Below, piece after piece: positions 8,780 to 16,435 of a stretch of DNA of 42,992 nt. Position 1 is the first letter of the stretch; every line of letters starts with the position of its first letter. The notes under the pieces were generated by a model. That model was not told the DNA's origin and did not search any database. It worked only from the letters and a program-made list of their open reading frames with translations. Source of the stretch: Nitrospinota bacterium (GTDB lineage Bacteria; Nitrospinota_A; JADGAW01); contig JADGAW010000002.1 in assembly GCA_015231815.1 (NCBI GenBank), positions 1 to 42,992 of the forward strand, read 5' to 3'. Position numbers and translations under genes: made by a program.

Positions 8780-9964
8780 GTGGAAATAACGTATAAAAAA
8801 ATTACAGAAAAAATGTTTGAAAATCCAATAACAAACTCTGGAAAAACTCCAATAATGATTGTTATTACTGCAATCATAATTCTTCAAGTCATTTCATTAC
8901 GTCCTTACAATTACAATATGTCTGCGGCATTAAAAATAGATGCCCACCTTGATCCAATACCTGAATTCTGGCCTAAAGGTTTTGTTATTTATGAAAAAGG
9001 CGGCTATGACGGAATGTACTATTATTATGTTGCCAACGATCCTTTATATACAAAGAAAAAGCTTCATAACCCGTACCGTTACCAGAGAATTTTTTTCTCC
9101 GTATTGACTAAAATTATTGCGTTAGACAACAATAAAGTTTTTCCCTCTGTTATGTTTGGAATTAATCTCTTTTTTCTGGGTTTGGGGATGGCTTTTGTCA
9201 TGAAAATTCTGGAAAAATACAAAAAAAATCGTTGGTGGGTTCTTCTTTATGGTTTGTCTCCCCCAGCGATTATGACCACCATGGATCTCATTCCTTCCAG
9301 TGTAAGTGTCTCTTTAGGAATTATTGCGATTTATTATCTTATAGACAATAGAATTAAGATTTCTGTTGCATGTTTTGCTGTTGCAATGCTTACCCGAGAG
9401 GACGCAGTTCTTGTTTTTCTTGTCGTTCTTTTATGGGATTTCTGGGAAAAAAGAGATTTTTCCCGTTCAACGTTTCTTGCCATCTCTATTATTCCTTTTC
9501 TTGCATGGCATTTTTATATCTTTAATAGTGTTGATGGAACAGGGCTTGATACCTCTTCAGGGGTGATTTCTAAAATTCCATTTATCGGCATTTTTCACTA
9601 TTTTTTTTATGAAGCAGAGTTCAACGGAGTTATGGGAATAAAAAATGCGATTTCATTTTCATTTTTTATCTTTGTGATGTTTGCTGTCTGGTCATTATAT
9701 AAAACAAAAGCCTACCAAAATATTTACGGAATTATTACTTTAATTTACTGTATACTAACGGTTTTCACTGTTGCCTCACAATGGGATAATTTTAATGGTC
9801 TCAACCGGATGTTTTATAACATTTACCCTTTTCTCATTCTCTCATTTGCTGTAATTGGCGATAGAAGAATGAAGCCAGTAGTTCTCTTAATTGGAGGTTA
9901 CTCCCTGTTAACATTTATGAGAATCATCTTTATTCACCCTGTTTACCCCTATTTTCTTTCTTGA
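8780..9964 (+). CDS. Polytopic membrane protein, GT-C-like (glycan-associated)
   Basis: A 394-residue membrane protein with a first transmembrane segment at about residues 24-41, then a large periplasmic-type loop with GGYDGMYYYYVANDP and NPYRYQRIFF (about residues 73-107), then roughly eight more segments. The acidic/aromatic first loop and the layout resemble GT-C glycosyltransferases that use polyprenyl-phosphate sugars and cell-surface glycopolymer proteins of the AZOBR_p60025 type. It could transfer side sugars or act in polymerisation. The start is GTG 8780; ATG 8813 would shorten it by 11 residues, and neither has a clear ribosome site. It converges with the next gene, 10 nt away, with no terminator seen. 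Confidence 0.65.
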   Translation: MEITYKKITEKMFENPITNSGKTPIMIVITAIIILQVISLRPYNYNMSAALKIDAHLDPIPEFWPKGFVIYEKGGYDGMYYYYVANDPLYTKKKLHNPYRYQRIFFSVLTKIIALDNNKVFPSVMFGINLFFLGLGMAFVMKILEKYKKNRWWVLLYGLSPPAIMTTMDLIPSSVSVSLGIIAIYYLIDNRIKISVACFAVAMLTREDAVLVFLVVLLWDFWEKRDFSRSTFLAISIIPFLAWHFYIFNSVDGTGLDTSSGVISKIPFIGIFHYFFYEAEFNGVMGIKNAISFSFFIFVMFAVWSLYKTKAYQNIYGIITLIYCILTVFTVASQWDNFNGLNRMFYNIYPFLILSFAVIGDRRMKPVVLLIGGYSLLTFMRIIFIHPVYPYFLS

Positions 9965-9974
9965 GCGAAAGATA

Positions 9975-11402
9975 TTACAGATTATTTCTTTTATCGATAC
10001 TTTTTGTAACCCTCATCTTTTCTTTGAAAAGAATATATATGGTTACACACGACAAAATAAAATACCATATTGCTTGAAGTGAATATTCTGGGGTTTGATG
10101 TACATGGTTGGGGAAGATGTAAGCTAAATCAAGCCAACTCCAGAAAGGATGGGTAGCATCCATTTTAGGCCACATATAATTGGGTTCACCAAGACAATAA
10201 AGAATCATAAATCCCTGAAAGAGCAAAATGAATTGAATAAATTTATTTCGATAATATTCTACAAGAATTAACCCGATTCCAATAAAAAACAAAGGAAGTA
10301 TTGGCACAAAATAACGTGAAATTGCTGCGAACCAACCCATCCAGTCTTCGTATGATTGAATTACAAAATAATAAGCAAAAAAGAAGGGAAAAACTGTCAA
10401 AAGAATTAATTTGTTACTTCTGAATGCATAGATAGAAGAGAAAATTAAAAGATAAAACGGAGAATAGGTCATGATGCCATTTTCCCGATCAATCAAAAAC
10501 GCAAGAGGTTTTTGAAAATAGGTAAGGTGAACAGTTTCAGCAGAACCCCAGGAAAGAAACCAAAAAAGGCTTTCGTACATATACATATTATGAAAGCACC
10601 ATAAGATTGAAGAGCAGGATGTAACCAAAAGCAAAAGACACCGCCCTCTGTAGGAAAAACAAAAATAAGCAGCAAACCATAAACCCAATAAAAGAAAAAC
10701 ATATTTAAAATGTAGCCAGAGGAGAAAAGAGACCATACAGGAAAAAACTATTTCATCTTTCTGATTTTTCTCTTGATTGATAATGACATATAAGCAATAA
10801 ACAACAATAAATGTCGCTGGAGCCTCAGTCATAAATGTCATGAAAATTGCCGGAAGCGGGGGGGAATATATGAAAAGAAGCCCTAAAAAGTAGCTTATTT
10901 TTTTACCAACACCCAGTACAATAAAGGTTCTCGCAAGATATATTACCGTCAGTGCTCCAAGGAAAATGGTAAACAAAGCAAGCATTCTGTTCAAAATAGT
11001 ATAAACATCAATTCTGAGGGATTTAAATGCTCTCTCTGGCAAATAAATTTGTGCGAACCTTGCCGTATAGTAAGAGACAGCAAACCATGGTAAAGAAATT
11101 ATGGACATTCCCGGTAAATGCGATGAATGACCGTCGTGTACATCCCAGTTCCAGGGGCTGTATGTATCCAGCTTACCGTTATAAATAATTTTACTGGGGT
11201 CGTTAATATTATTTCTTAAGTCAAGGTCAAAGTCGGTCATTATGCTGTAACTGATTTGCATGTAATAAGGCGTATCCCCGTACTTGTATTTATCGCATTT
11301 TGAAAGAAGTATAAAGAATGAAATTAAGACAAAGGCGATAATTATTTTTTCAACCTGTTCTTCTTTTAAGCGGGAAATTCTTTCATGCATTTTGGAAACC
11401 AT
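9975..11402 (-). CDS. Large polytopic membrane protein, GT-C/glycosyltransferase-like
   Basis: A 475-residue protein. A charged N-terminus is followed by a membrane segment (residues about 18-34), an acidic loop with KYGDTPYYMQISYSIM and a periplasmic-type stretch WNWDVHDGHSSHLPGMSI. About ten further segments follow. The Asp in the first loop and the HSSHLPG motif near residue 96 resemble GT-C mannosyl/arabinosyl-type transferases, but I do not recognise a named family. It faces the rest of the cluster head-on, so it is under separate transcription. The end of the protein (KEKMRVTKSIDKRNNL) is basic and cytosolic. ATG 11390 is an alternative start. Confidence 0.65.
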   Translation of the reverse strand: MVSKMHERISRLKEEQVEKIIIAFVLISFFILLSKCDKYKYGDTPYYMQISYSIMTDFDLDLRNNINDPSKIIYNGKLDTYSPWNWDVHDGHSSHLPGMSIISLPWFAVSYYTARFAQIYLPERAFKSLRIDVYTILNRMLALFTIFLGALTVIYLARTFIVLGVGKKISYFLGLLFIYSPPLPAIFMTFMTEAPATFIVVYCLYVIINQEKNQKDEIVFSCMVSFLLWLHFKYVFLLLGLWFAAYFCFSYRGRCLLLLVTSCSSILWCFHNMYMYESLFWFLSWGSAETVHLTYFQKPLAFLIDRENGIMTYSPFYLLIFSSIYAFRSNKLILLTVFPFFFAYYFVIQSYEDWMGWFAAISRYFVPILPLFFIGIGLILVEYYRNKFIQFILLFQGFMILYCLGEPNYMWPKMDATHPFWSWLDLAYIFPNHVHQTPEYSLQAIWYFILSCVTIYILFKEKMRVTKSIDKRNNL

Positions 11403-11460
11403 TGTATGTACAATTCAGGTATTACAAATAGGTGAATTTATCCATTTTATAAGGATATTT

Positions 11461-11562
11461 ATGAAATGTTACTTCAAAAAAGTAATGTCCTTATTTGAAT
11501 TTTGTTTTAATAAAATATACAAAGGAAATAAAGTAACGGTTGTTGGTTATAAATATCGTTAG
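11461..11562 (+). CDS. Possible small ORF, 33 residues, unknown
   Basis: A short open frame with a good AAGGA about 7 nt before its ATG, just ahead of tsaE. The product would be basic and aromatic (starts MKCYFKKVMSLFEFCF, ends VVGYKYR). I recognise no family. It may be only a leader or chance frame. Confidence 0.2.
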   Translation: MKCYFKKVMSLFEFCFNKIYKGNKVTVVGYKYR

Positions 11563-11574
11563 GTAAAATACCTC

Positions 11575-12042
11575 ATGGAAAAGTATAAAACAATAAGTTC
11601 TGAAGAAACAATTGAGTTTGGAGGAAAAATTGGCAGGAAATTTTCTGAAACCAGACTTTTTTTAATATCAGGTGACTATGGGGTAGGGAAAACCACCTTT
11701 ATTAAAGGACTTGTTGCTGGTATCTTTCAGCCGGAACGTGATGACGTTAAGCAAGAAATTATCGATTCGGTAAAAAGTCCCAGCTTTACTCTGGTCAATG
11801 AATATGACTTTGCCGAAATGACCGTTTATCATTCGGACTTTTACCGGCTAAATTCTGTTGACGACATTGATTTCATAGATTTTGAAGAAATTCTTCAGCA
11901 AAAAAACAAGCGAGTAATTATCGAATGGTTTGATAAAATCTCTTCTCTAAAAGAACTCAGGAAGGACTTTCAGCATCTTGTCATACAACTCCATTATGAC
12001 GGTGAGACAGAAAGAATCTTTTCTCTTGAGCACAACTCATAA
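11575..12042 (+). CDS. tsaE: tRNA threonylcarbamoyladenosine biosynthesis ATPase TsaE
   Basis: A 155-residue P-loop ATPase that works with TsaD and TsaB to place the t6A modification on A37 of ANN-decoding tRNAs. The Walker A loop is GDYGVGKTTF (residues 33-42). The family blocks SPSFTLVNEY, HSDFYRLNSVDDID and VIIEWFDKI follow in order. The usual family sequence begins the P loop with GxLGAGKT; here Leu-Gly-Ala is replaced by Tyr-Gly-Val, which is still compatible with nucleotide binding. dapF starts 17 nt after its stop, so the two probably form an operon. TsaD and TsaB are not in the window. Confidence 0.92.
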   Translation: MEKYKTISSEETIEFGGKIGRKFSETRLFLISGDYGVGKTTFIKGLVAGIFQPERDDVKQEIIDSVKSPSFTLVNEYDFAEMTVYHSDFYRLNSVDDIDFIDFEEILQQKNKRVIIEWFDKISSLKELRKDFQHLVIQLHYDGETERIFSLEHNS

Positions 12043-12059
12043 ACATAAATACAAAAAAA

Positions 12060-12884
12060 ATGAAAATAGCCTTCACCAAAATGCACGGCAACGGCAATGA
12101 TTTTGTTGTCATAGATAACCGAAAACAATTACCTGTTGATTGGGATAAACATGCTGAATTTATCTGTGACAGAAGGTTTGGAATAGGATGTGACCAACTT
12201 TTGTTAATAGAAAATTCCACCAGCAATAATACAAAAATGAGAATTTATAATGCTGATGGTTCAGAGGTTGAAATGTGCGGCAACGGTATCAGATGCTTTG
12301 CTAAATATGTTTATGAGAGGGGTATTATTTCATCTAGAACAATGAAAGTAGAAACCCTTGCAGGGACGATTATTCCTGAAGTAATGGACGACGGAACAAT
12401 TAAAGTCGATATGGGAAAAGCAATTTTAAACGGACTGAATATTCCAACCACCATTAATAAAGAAAAGGTTATTCAGGAACCAATTGCCATTGACGGACAG
12501 CAACTCTCTTTTACAGCAGTTTCCATGGGTAATCCTCATGCGGTTTTTTTTGTTGATGATGTTAAAAATGTTCCTTTGACAATATGGGGGCCAGAAGTGG
12601 AAAATCACAAATTTTTTCCAAAGAGAATTAATGTTGAATTCATTGAGGTTATTTCCCGCAATGAAGTAAATATGAGAGTCTGGGAGCGTGGAGCTTCAGA
12701 AACATTGGCCTGTGGTACAGGTGCCTGTGCTTCTGTTGTTGCCTCTTTTCTGAACGACAAAACAGACAGAAATGTCTTGGTACACTTAAAAGGTGGTGAT
12801 CTTGAAATCTCTTATCTTGAAGATGGAACTGTCTTTATGACTGGTGGAGCAACAGAGGTTTTTGACGGGGAGATAGAACTCTAA
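12060..12884 (+). CDS. dapF: Diaminopimelate epimerase
   Basis: Converts LL- to meso-diaminopimelate, feeding both lysine synthesis and peptidoglycan cross-links. The 274 residues are full length. The two catalytic cysteines of this PLP-independent racemase are C73 in EMCGNGIRC and C218 in LACGTGAC. The opening MKIAFTKMHGNGNDFVVID, the middle NPHAVFFVDD and ERGASETLACGTG are diagnostic. It follows tsaE directly. A 695-nt non-coding stretch lies beyond its stop, and no convincing terminator is seen right after the gene. Confidence 0.97.
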   Translation: MKIAFTKMHGNGNDFVVIDNRKQLPVDWDKHAEFICDRRFGIGCDQLLLIENSTSNNTKMRIYNADGSEVEMCGNGIRCFAKYVYERGIISSRTMKVETLAGTIIPEVMDDGTIKVDMGKAILNGLNIPTTINKEKVIQEPIAIDGQQLSFTAVSMGNPHAVFFVDDVKNVPLTIWGPEVENHKFFPKRINVEFIEVISRNEVNMRVWERGASETLACGTGACASVVASFLNDKTDRNVLVHLKGGDLEISYLEDGTVFMTGGATEVFDGEIEL

Positions 12885-13110
12885 TCATTGCAGTAAACAA
12901 AGCATGTATTGATACTTCAAAGGTTGGTCACAAAAAGAAGTTTGTAGTAAAAAAACGTACTTTTATTTGAACATACCCAGACAAGCTTATTTTAGTCGAT
13001 GCTGAATAAGCCTTTAATTCTTTAATTTATAGAGAGTTACATTCAGAAAACATCTTTATAAATTGCAAGAAAACCTCCATTGTCTATAGAAACCTTGTAA
13101 TATATTTTCA

Positions 13111-13128
13111 TTTTCTTTTAAAAGAAAA
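13111..13128. repeat. 18-bp perfect palindrome
   Basis: TTTTCTTTTAAAAGAAAA is self-complementary. With no GC pairs beyond two per arm, it could be an AT-rich cruciform or a low-complexity accident. Confidence 0.4.
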
Positions 13129-13140
13129 CGAAACAAAAGA

Positions 13141-13163
13141 CAATTTTTCAGGAAGAAAAATTG
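13141..13163. repeat. Hairpin, 9-bp stem, contains TTTTTCAGGA
   Basis: CAATTTTTC and GAAAAATTG pair across a five-base loop. Its segment TTTTTCAGGA (13144-13153) recurs in inverse orientation at 13384-13393, so it may be the left end of a small element. Confidence 0.5.
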
Positions 13164-13210
13164 GACAACCTTGTTGCCCTGAGGGTGAGGGTCATGGATG
13201 ACCCGAATCA

Positions 13211-13360
13211 AACTTCCCTCTGCTTTTGCTCAAAGTCACGTTTCCTTTGAAAATATCTTTTCTATTGGTTTGTGAACTCACAAAAAGCGTTCGGACACTA
13301 CAAACCAAAACATAGAAAAGGAATATTTTCAAGATAAACGTAGCAAAAGAATGAGGGTTA
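13211..13360. repeat. Long imperfect inverted repeat (about 60-nt arms)
   Basis: The core arms are 13239-13274 and 13301-13340. CGTTTCCTTTGAAAATAT and TTTTCTATTGGTTTG on the left pair, with small bulges, against CAAACC-aaa-ATAGAAAA and ATATTTTCAAGATAAACG on the right. After a bulge of about 8 nt, pairing resumes between TGCTTTTGCT on the left and AGCAAAAGAA on the right. The loop is about 26 nt. It could be a folded RNA or the body of a MITE-like element. Confidence 0.5.
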
Positions 13361-13383
13361 TAAAAGAAATGAGAATGGTTTGT

Positions 13384-13407
13384 TCCTGAAAAACGAGTTT
13401 TTCAGGA
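13384..13407. repeat. Perfect hairpin, 11-bp stem, ends TTTTTCAGGA
   Basis: TCCTGAAAAAC and GTTTTTCAGGA pair around two central bases. No T-run follows on either strand, so a terminator is unlikely. It is the likely right boundary of the hairpin-rich block. Confidence 0.5.
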
Positions 13408-13579
13408 TCGACTATTTTAGGACTTTCAGCCAAGGAAAAAAAAGTAAATTGAAGAAAGGGAAGGGCGATCAGGTTTTCAAAAACGTCATTTAAAAGAAGA
13501 TATTGAAAAGCGAAAAGCCTTTCGAAAGCTTTTTTCTGAAAAGCTCCTCTAATCAAAATTATGACAAAATTTGTGTTTG

Positions 13580-13983
13580 TTACTTCTTGAGACGTTTTTG
13601 TACAAATCCCCCTACAGAGTCTAAAAACACATGCATTGCCGCAAGGTCTTCTTTCACTTCTTCCTTATCAAAAACGATGAAGTCATCGTAGTCGCCTTCC
13701 TGTCTTTTTTCAAAGGCCCGGTTGTATATCTTGTAATATTTTTGTTCAATCAGACCTTTTGAGACAAACTCCTTATTGAACCACCCTTTGAGAACTGAAT
13801 GCTTTGATGTGGTGAATTCGTTATGGGCGGATAATGCGCTCACCATATAAAAGATAGCGTAATAAATTCTGTTCTCAGCGAGGTTTAAGCTTCCTTGAGT
13901 ATAAGCTTTTCTGCTTCTTTTGCGGTTTCCAGAGACCTTTCTATACGATACTTTGCAATATCTGCGTTATCACCCAGCGGCAT
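13580..13983 (-). pseudogene. HEPN-domain protein (UPF0332-like), frameshifted
   Basis: The gene reads in two frames. From ATG 13983 the first frame gives 32 residues (MPLGDNADIAKYRIERSLET, then AKEAEKLILKEA) and stops at TAA 13885-13887. The frame one base back continues it as GSLNLAENRIYYAIFYMVSA and runs to 13580, with SKHSVLKGWFNKEFV and EKRQEGDYDDF, the UPF0332 HEPN signatures. Joined, the product would be about 130 residues, the usual length. The shift lies at about 13885-13900. The start overlaps the end of the MNT gene by 14 nt, as in intact MNT-HEPN modules. It may be a true inactivation, an assembly error or, less likely, recoding. HEPN proteins of such pairs are RNase-type toxins. 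Confidence 0.75.
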
Positions 13984-14290
13984 AAAACACACCCTCATTT
14001 AAAACTGAATTGCGAAAAGGAGTCCAAACATTCTTCAACTCTTTTTCATCGTAGGCTTTCCCATCAATAACGATGTCCTCCTTAACTTCAAAGACAGCGA
14101 GAATATCATAGAGCTTGTTTTTCTCTCTCCAGTCAGGTTTATGACCAAGGGCGAAGACAAAATCATAATCTGTGTACTGATGAACAGCTTTCCCCTTCAT
14201 CCGGGAGCCGATGAAATAGGTACCTTTGAGGTCGGGAAACTCTTTTTTAATGGCTCGGTTTATTGATTGTATAAGGTCTATATCAGTCAT
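13970..14290 (-). CDS. MNT-type minimal nucleotidyltransferase (antitoxin-like)
   Basis: A 106-residue protein of the DNA polymerase beta superfamily. The core motif is GSRMKGKAVHQYTDYDF: G28-S29, then D41 and D43 eleven residues on, which would bind Mg-nucleotide. In HEPN-MNT systems such as MntA-HepT the enzyme adds AMP to the HEPN toxin and silences it; that role is assumed here by homology. I chose ATG 14290; the longer frame from TTG 14353 runs through a TATAAT box at 14318-14323. The 3' end overlaps the start of the frameshifted HEPN gene, so the antitoxin comes first in this pair. Confidence 0.75.
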   Translation of the reverse strand: MTDIDLIQSINRAIKKEFPDLKGTYFIGSRMKGKAVHQYTDYDFVFALGHKPDWREKNKLYDILAVFEVKEDIVIDGKAYDEKELKNVWTPFRNSVLNEGVFYAAG

Positions 14291-14317
14291 TTTTATATTG
14301 GTTGTGTTATCGCATCT

Positions 14318-14323
14318 ATTATA
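14318..14323 (-). promoter_or_regulatory. Putative -10 element (TATAAT) for the MNT gene
   Basis: A perfect TATAAT on the minus strand lies 27 nt before ATG 14290, giving a leader of about 20 nt. The -35 match is poor. Its position favours the shorter MNT start. Confidence 0.35.
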
Positions 14324-14415
14324 CCCAAACTCTTGGTTACAATTTCTTATCAATATTTTTCTTTGAGCGTTTTTTTTTGTTTCCTTGTTTCAAGTATCTT
14401 GTTAATTTCCGTCAT

Positions 14416-15126
14416 TCATTTCTGTGTTTTGTTTTGGGAGTGGAATAGAGCGGCAAAGTCTTCTTCAATTCCGAAGATTATAAGCCTGTACTTTTCTTCC
14501 CATCTTGTATATGTTTGACTCCATAATGCTTGCCTGTTTTGTAGAGTTCTAAATAATTTCCACAATTCTTTTTCCAAAAGTTTATAGTTTAAAAGTTTTG
14601 GCCAACAGAAAAAGATTATGAGGGCATCAACCATGCAAGAAAAAAAGTGCAATAAGGTCATATCATTATTTTGATAATCGGAAAAACGCCATTGGAGGAA
14701 AATAAGGGTGAAAAAAGGAAGGAAATAATAGGCTAACCATATAAGAAGCATTAACATTGACCGGGTAAAAGTGAATTTTCTTTCTTCATAAATCCAGTTG
14801 TAAAGAAAGGGGTCGAGGGTCGGGTCTTCCTGTTGATATTCGTACCATTTATGTAGTTTTTTTGCATGGATGATGAGGTTGTAGAGGAGGTTGTAATGGA
14901 AAACCAACACAAGGATTGGTGAGGCTATGTAAAAGGCGAATAGGTTTATTTCAACGTTAAGTAAGGGAAGCTTTACTCCACTGTTTGGGACAAGTAGCAT
15001 ATAGTCGGTGGTGGAGGTGATGATAATCAACACGTAAAACATTGTCGGGAGGAAGAAAAGAAGGAGGTTGCGGTTGATTGCAGAGGAACGACCAAGAGCC
15101 TCCTTTAACTCAATTCTTTCTTTCAT
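14416..15126 (-). CDS. Membrane protein like the N-terminal domain of pentapeptide-repeat proteins
   Basis: A 236-residue protein with membrane segments at about residues 20-38, 60-85, 122-142 and 158-175. The sequence from TSTTDYMLLVPNSG through VKLPLLNVEINLFAFYIASP to LVFHYNLLYNLIIHAKKL resembles the membrane domain found ahead of pentapeptide repeats in some bacterial proteins. No repeats follow here; the protein ends in a charged, tryptophan-rich tail. Function is unknown. It is transcribed toward the MNT-HEPN pair, with a 125-nt gap and a separate -10 box, so joint function is uncertain. ATG 15126 starts the gene without a strong ribosome site. Confidence 0.6.
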   Translation of the reverse strand: MKERIELKEALGRSSAINRNLLLFFLPTMFYVLIIITSTTDYMLLVPNSGVKLPLLNVEINLFAFYIASPILVLVFHYNLLYNLIIHAKKLHKWYEYQQEDPTLDPFLYNWIYEERKFTFTRSMLMLLIWLAYYFLPFFTLIFLQWRFSDYQNNDMTLLHFFSCMVDALIIFFCWPKLLNYKLLEKELWKLFRTLQNRQALWSQTYTRWEEKYRLIIFGIEEDFAALFHSQNKTQK

Positions 15127-15467
15127 TGCATCAATTTTTAATTATAATTAATATGTGTGTGTTCATTAAAAGGGTTTGTAAGACTATTAGGGTGTGTTAA
15201 CTTAATTGGGTCTGTTAATATTATTATTCTGTATTCTAAATGAAGCAAACCATGTTTTTAATTTTTCTTTCTATCTGATGATTAATGTTTTCAGATATAT
15301 TGGTGTTAGTTGCTAAGAAAAAGCATTTCCATTAGCAAACTTTGCCAGAAGCACTAGATTTTTTATAAATTGGATGGCTTAGTTCTAAGTGGGTGGAATC
15401 TATTATTTTTGCATTAAGTGTTTTCATCTTTTTTCTCTTTATTGCGTGAATAATGAGTTAGTTAGAT
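15127..15467. other. Gene-poor stretch (about 340 nt)
   Basis: Stop-rich in all frames apart from a 31-codon minus-strand frame at 15332-15427. No RNA gene, terminator or repeat is evident. It separates the accessory patch from the receiver-HATPase gene. Confidence 0.5.
15332..15427 (-). pseudogene. Possible truncated small gene (31 codons)
   Basis: From ATG 15427 the frame reads MKTLNAKIIDSTHLELSHPI and stops after KKSSASGKVC. The start resembles small hypothetical proteins that open with 'AKVIDxTHLEL', which are normally longer, so it may be a decayed copy. This link is from memory of the pattern and is weak. Confidence 0.22.
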
Positions 15468-16376
15468 CTAATTTTTAAATAAATGTTTGAGGGTTATTTC
15501 GTTACCCTTTTTATTGAAGTGTATGTCGTCCATATAGGAGTTGGCAATCATAAGACCTCTTCCGTAACATTTTTCAAGGTCAACTTCCCCGCTTTTAATG
15601 TGAGCCATTTTTTCCTTATGGTTAAATCCTTTTCCTTCGTCTCTTACCGTTAGTGTTACTCCTGTTTGCGATCGTAAATAAGAGATGAAAATTTTCTTTG
15701 AATTATATGCAGGGTCATTGGCTCTTTCTTCAATCATTTTCTCGAACCGGTCGAATCCTTCAGAGCCATATGTTTCCCGCAAATGTGATGGAACCTCAAG
15801 GTTTCCATGTTCAAGTGCATTTTGAATAACTTCCGTAATTGCAATAGCAAGCTTAAACTTTAAACCATCAATTTCGTAGATTGTTGTAAATTGCTTTACA
15901 AGATAGTTCACAACACTAAATAAGTTATCTTTGTCCAAAAGCGTTGAAGTGAGGAACTCCATTTCATGTACTTCATGAATAATATGTTGTAATGCAAGGT
16001 CCCTGTCACGCCGCTCTTCATAGAGTTTTTTTAACTGCTCAACTCTATTAATTAACTCGGTTGGATTTACCGGCTTAAGAATAAAACCAACAGCACCTTC
16101 GTTGAGAGCTGTTACTGCAGAATCAAAGTCACTATGACCGGTAATAAAAATAATGGGAAGTTCAGGTCTTATTTCTTTTATTGAACTCAGGAAGTCAAAG
16201 CCAGAGAAATCTGGCATAAAAATATCGCAGAGAACAACAAAAAACTCCTCTTTCTTTGCACGTTTTATGGCACTTTTTCCATGAAGAGATATTTCTGATT
16301 CAAAACCATTTGCTTCCAAAAGGTCTGAAATTGCAGTGGCACTATTCAAATAGTCATCAACAATAAGAACTTTCAT
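15468..16376 (-). CDS. Response regulator fused to an RsbW-like HATPase
   Basis: A 302-residue two-domain regulator. Residues 1-120 form a CheY receiver with phospho-acceptor D51 (LCDIFMPDFSG), the switch residue in FITGHSD and K101 (FILKPVNP). Residues about 150-300 form a GHKL ATPase of the anti-sigma/serine-kinase type: N box AITEVIQNALEHGN, G1 box VRDEGKGFN and G2 box YGRGLMIANSYMDD. There is no histidine phosphorylation domain, so it should act by phosphorylating or sequestering an STAS/sigma partner in response to the receiver's phosphorylation (inference). A 44-residue insert between the N and G1 boxes is long for RsbW. No partner sigma factor or STAS gene is adjacent. Confidence 0.85.
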   Translation of the reverse strand: MKVLIVDDYLNSATAISDLLEANGFESEISLHGKSAIKRAKKEEFFVVLCDIFMPDFSGFDFLSSIKEIRPELPIIFITGHSDFDSAVTALNEGAVGFILKPVNPTELINRVEQLKKLYEERRDRDLALQHIIHEVHEMEFLTSTLLDKDNLFSVVNYLVKQFTTIYEIDGLKFKLAIAITEVIQNALEHGNLEVPSHLRETYGSEGFDRFEKMIEERANDPAYNSKKIFISYLRSQTGVTLTVRDEGKGFNHKEKMAHIKSGEVDLEKCYGRGLMIANSYMDDIHFNKKGNEITLKHLFKN

Positions 16377-16405
16377 GGGTTTAATTTAAAGGTGATAATG
16401 AATAG

Positions 16406-16411
16406 ATTATA
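16406..16411 (-). promoter_or_regulatory. Putative -10 element (TATAAT) for the receiver-HATPase gene
   Basis: A perfect TATAAT on the minus strand lies 29 nt before ATG 16376, in the gap after thiL. The -35 is weak. It suggests the regulator has its own promoter rather than only reading through from thiL. Confidence 0.3.
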
Positions 16412-16435
16412 GTTTATGAGATTAAAATAATAAAA

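Larger units (their letters stand above)
12885..13579. other. Hairpin-rich non-coding region (about 695 nt)
   Basis: No gene is supported here. A 75-codon frame on the minus strand (13329-13556) has no ribosome site or recognisable motif and overlaps the hairpins. The stretch holds an 18-bp palindrome (13111-13128), a 9-bp hairpin (13141-13163), a long imperfect inverted repeat (about 13211-13360) and an 11-bp perfect hairpin (13384-13407). It looks like a repeat or mobile remnant between dapF and the MNT/HEPN genes. Confidence 0.6.

Noticed and set aside
13329..13556. 75-codon frame on the minus strand in the hairpin-rich region
   Set aside because: It overlaps the hairpins at 13384-13407, has no ribosome site and no recognisable motif; most of its hydrophobic look comes from the inverted-repeat sequence.
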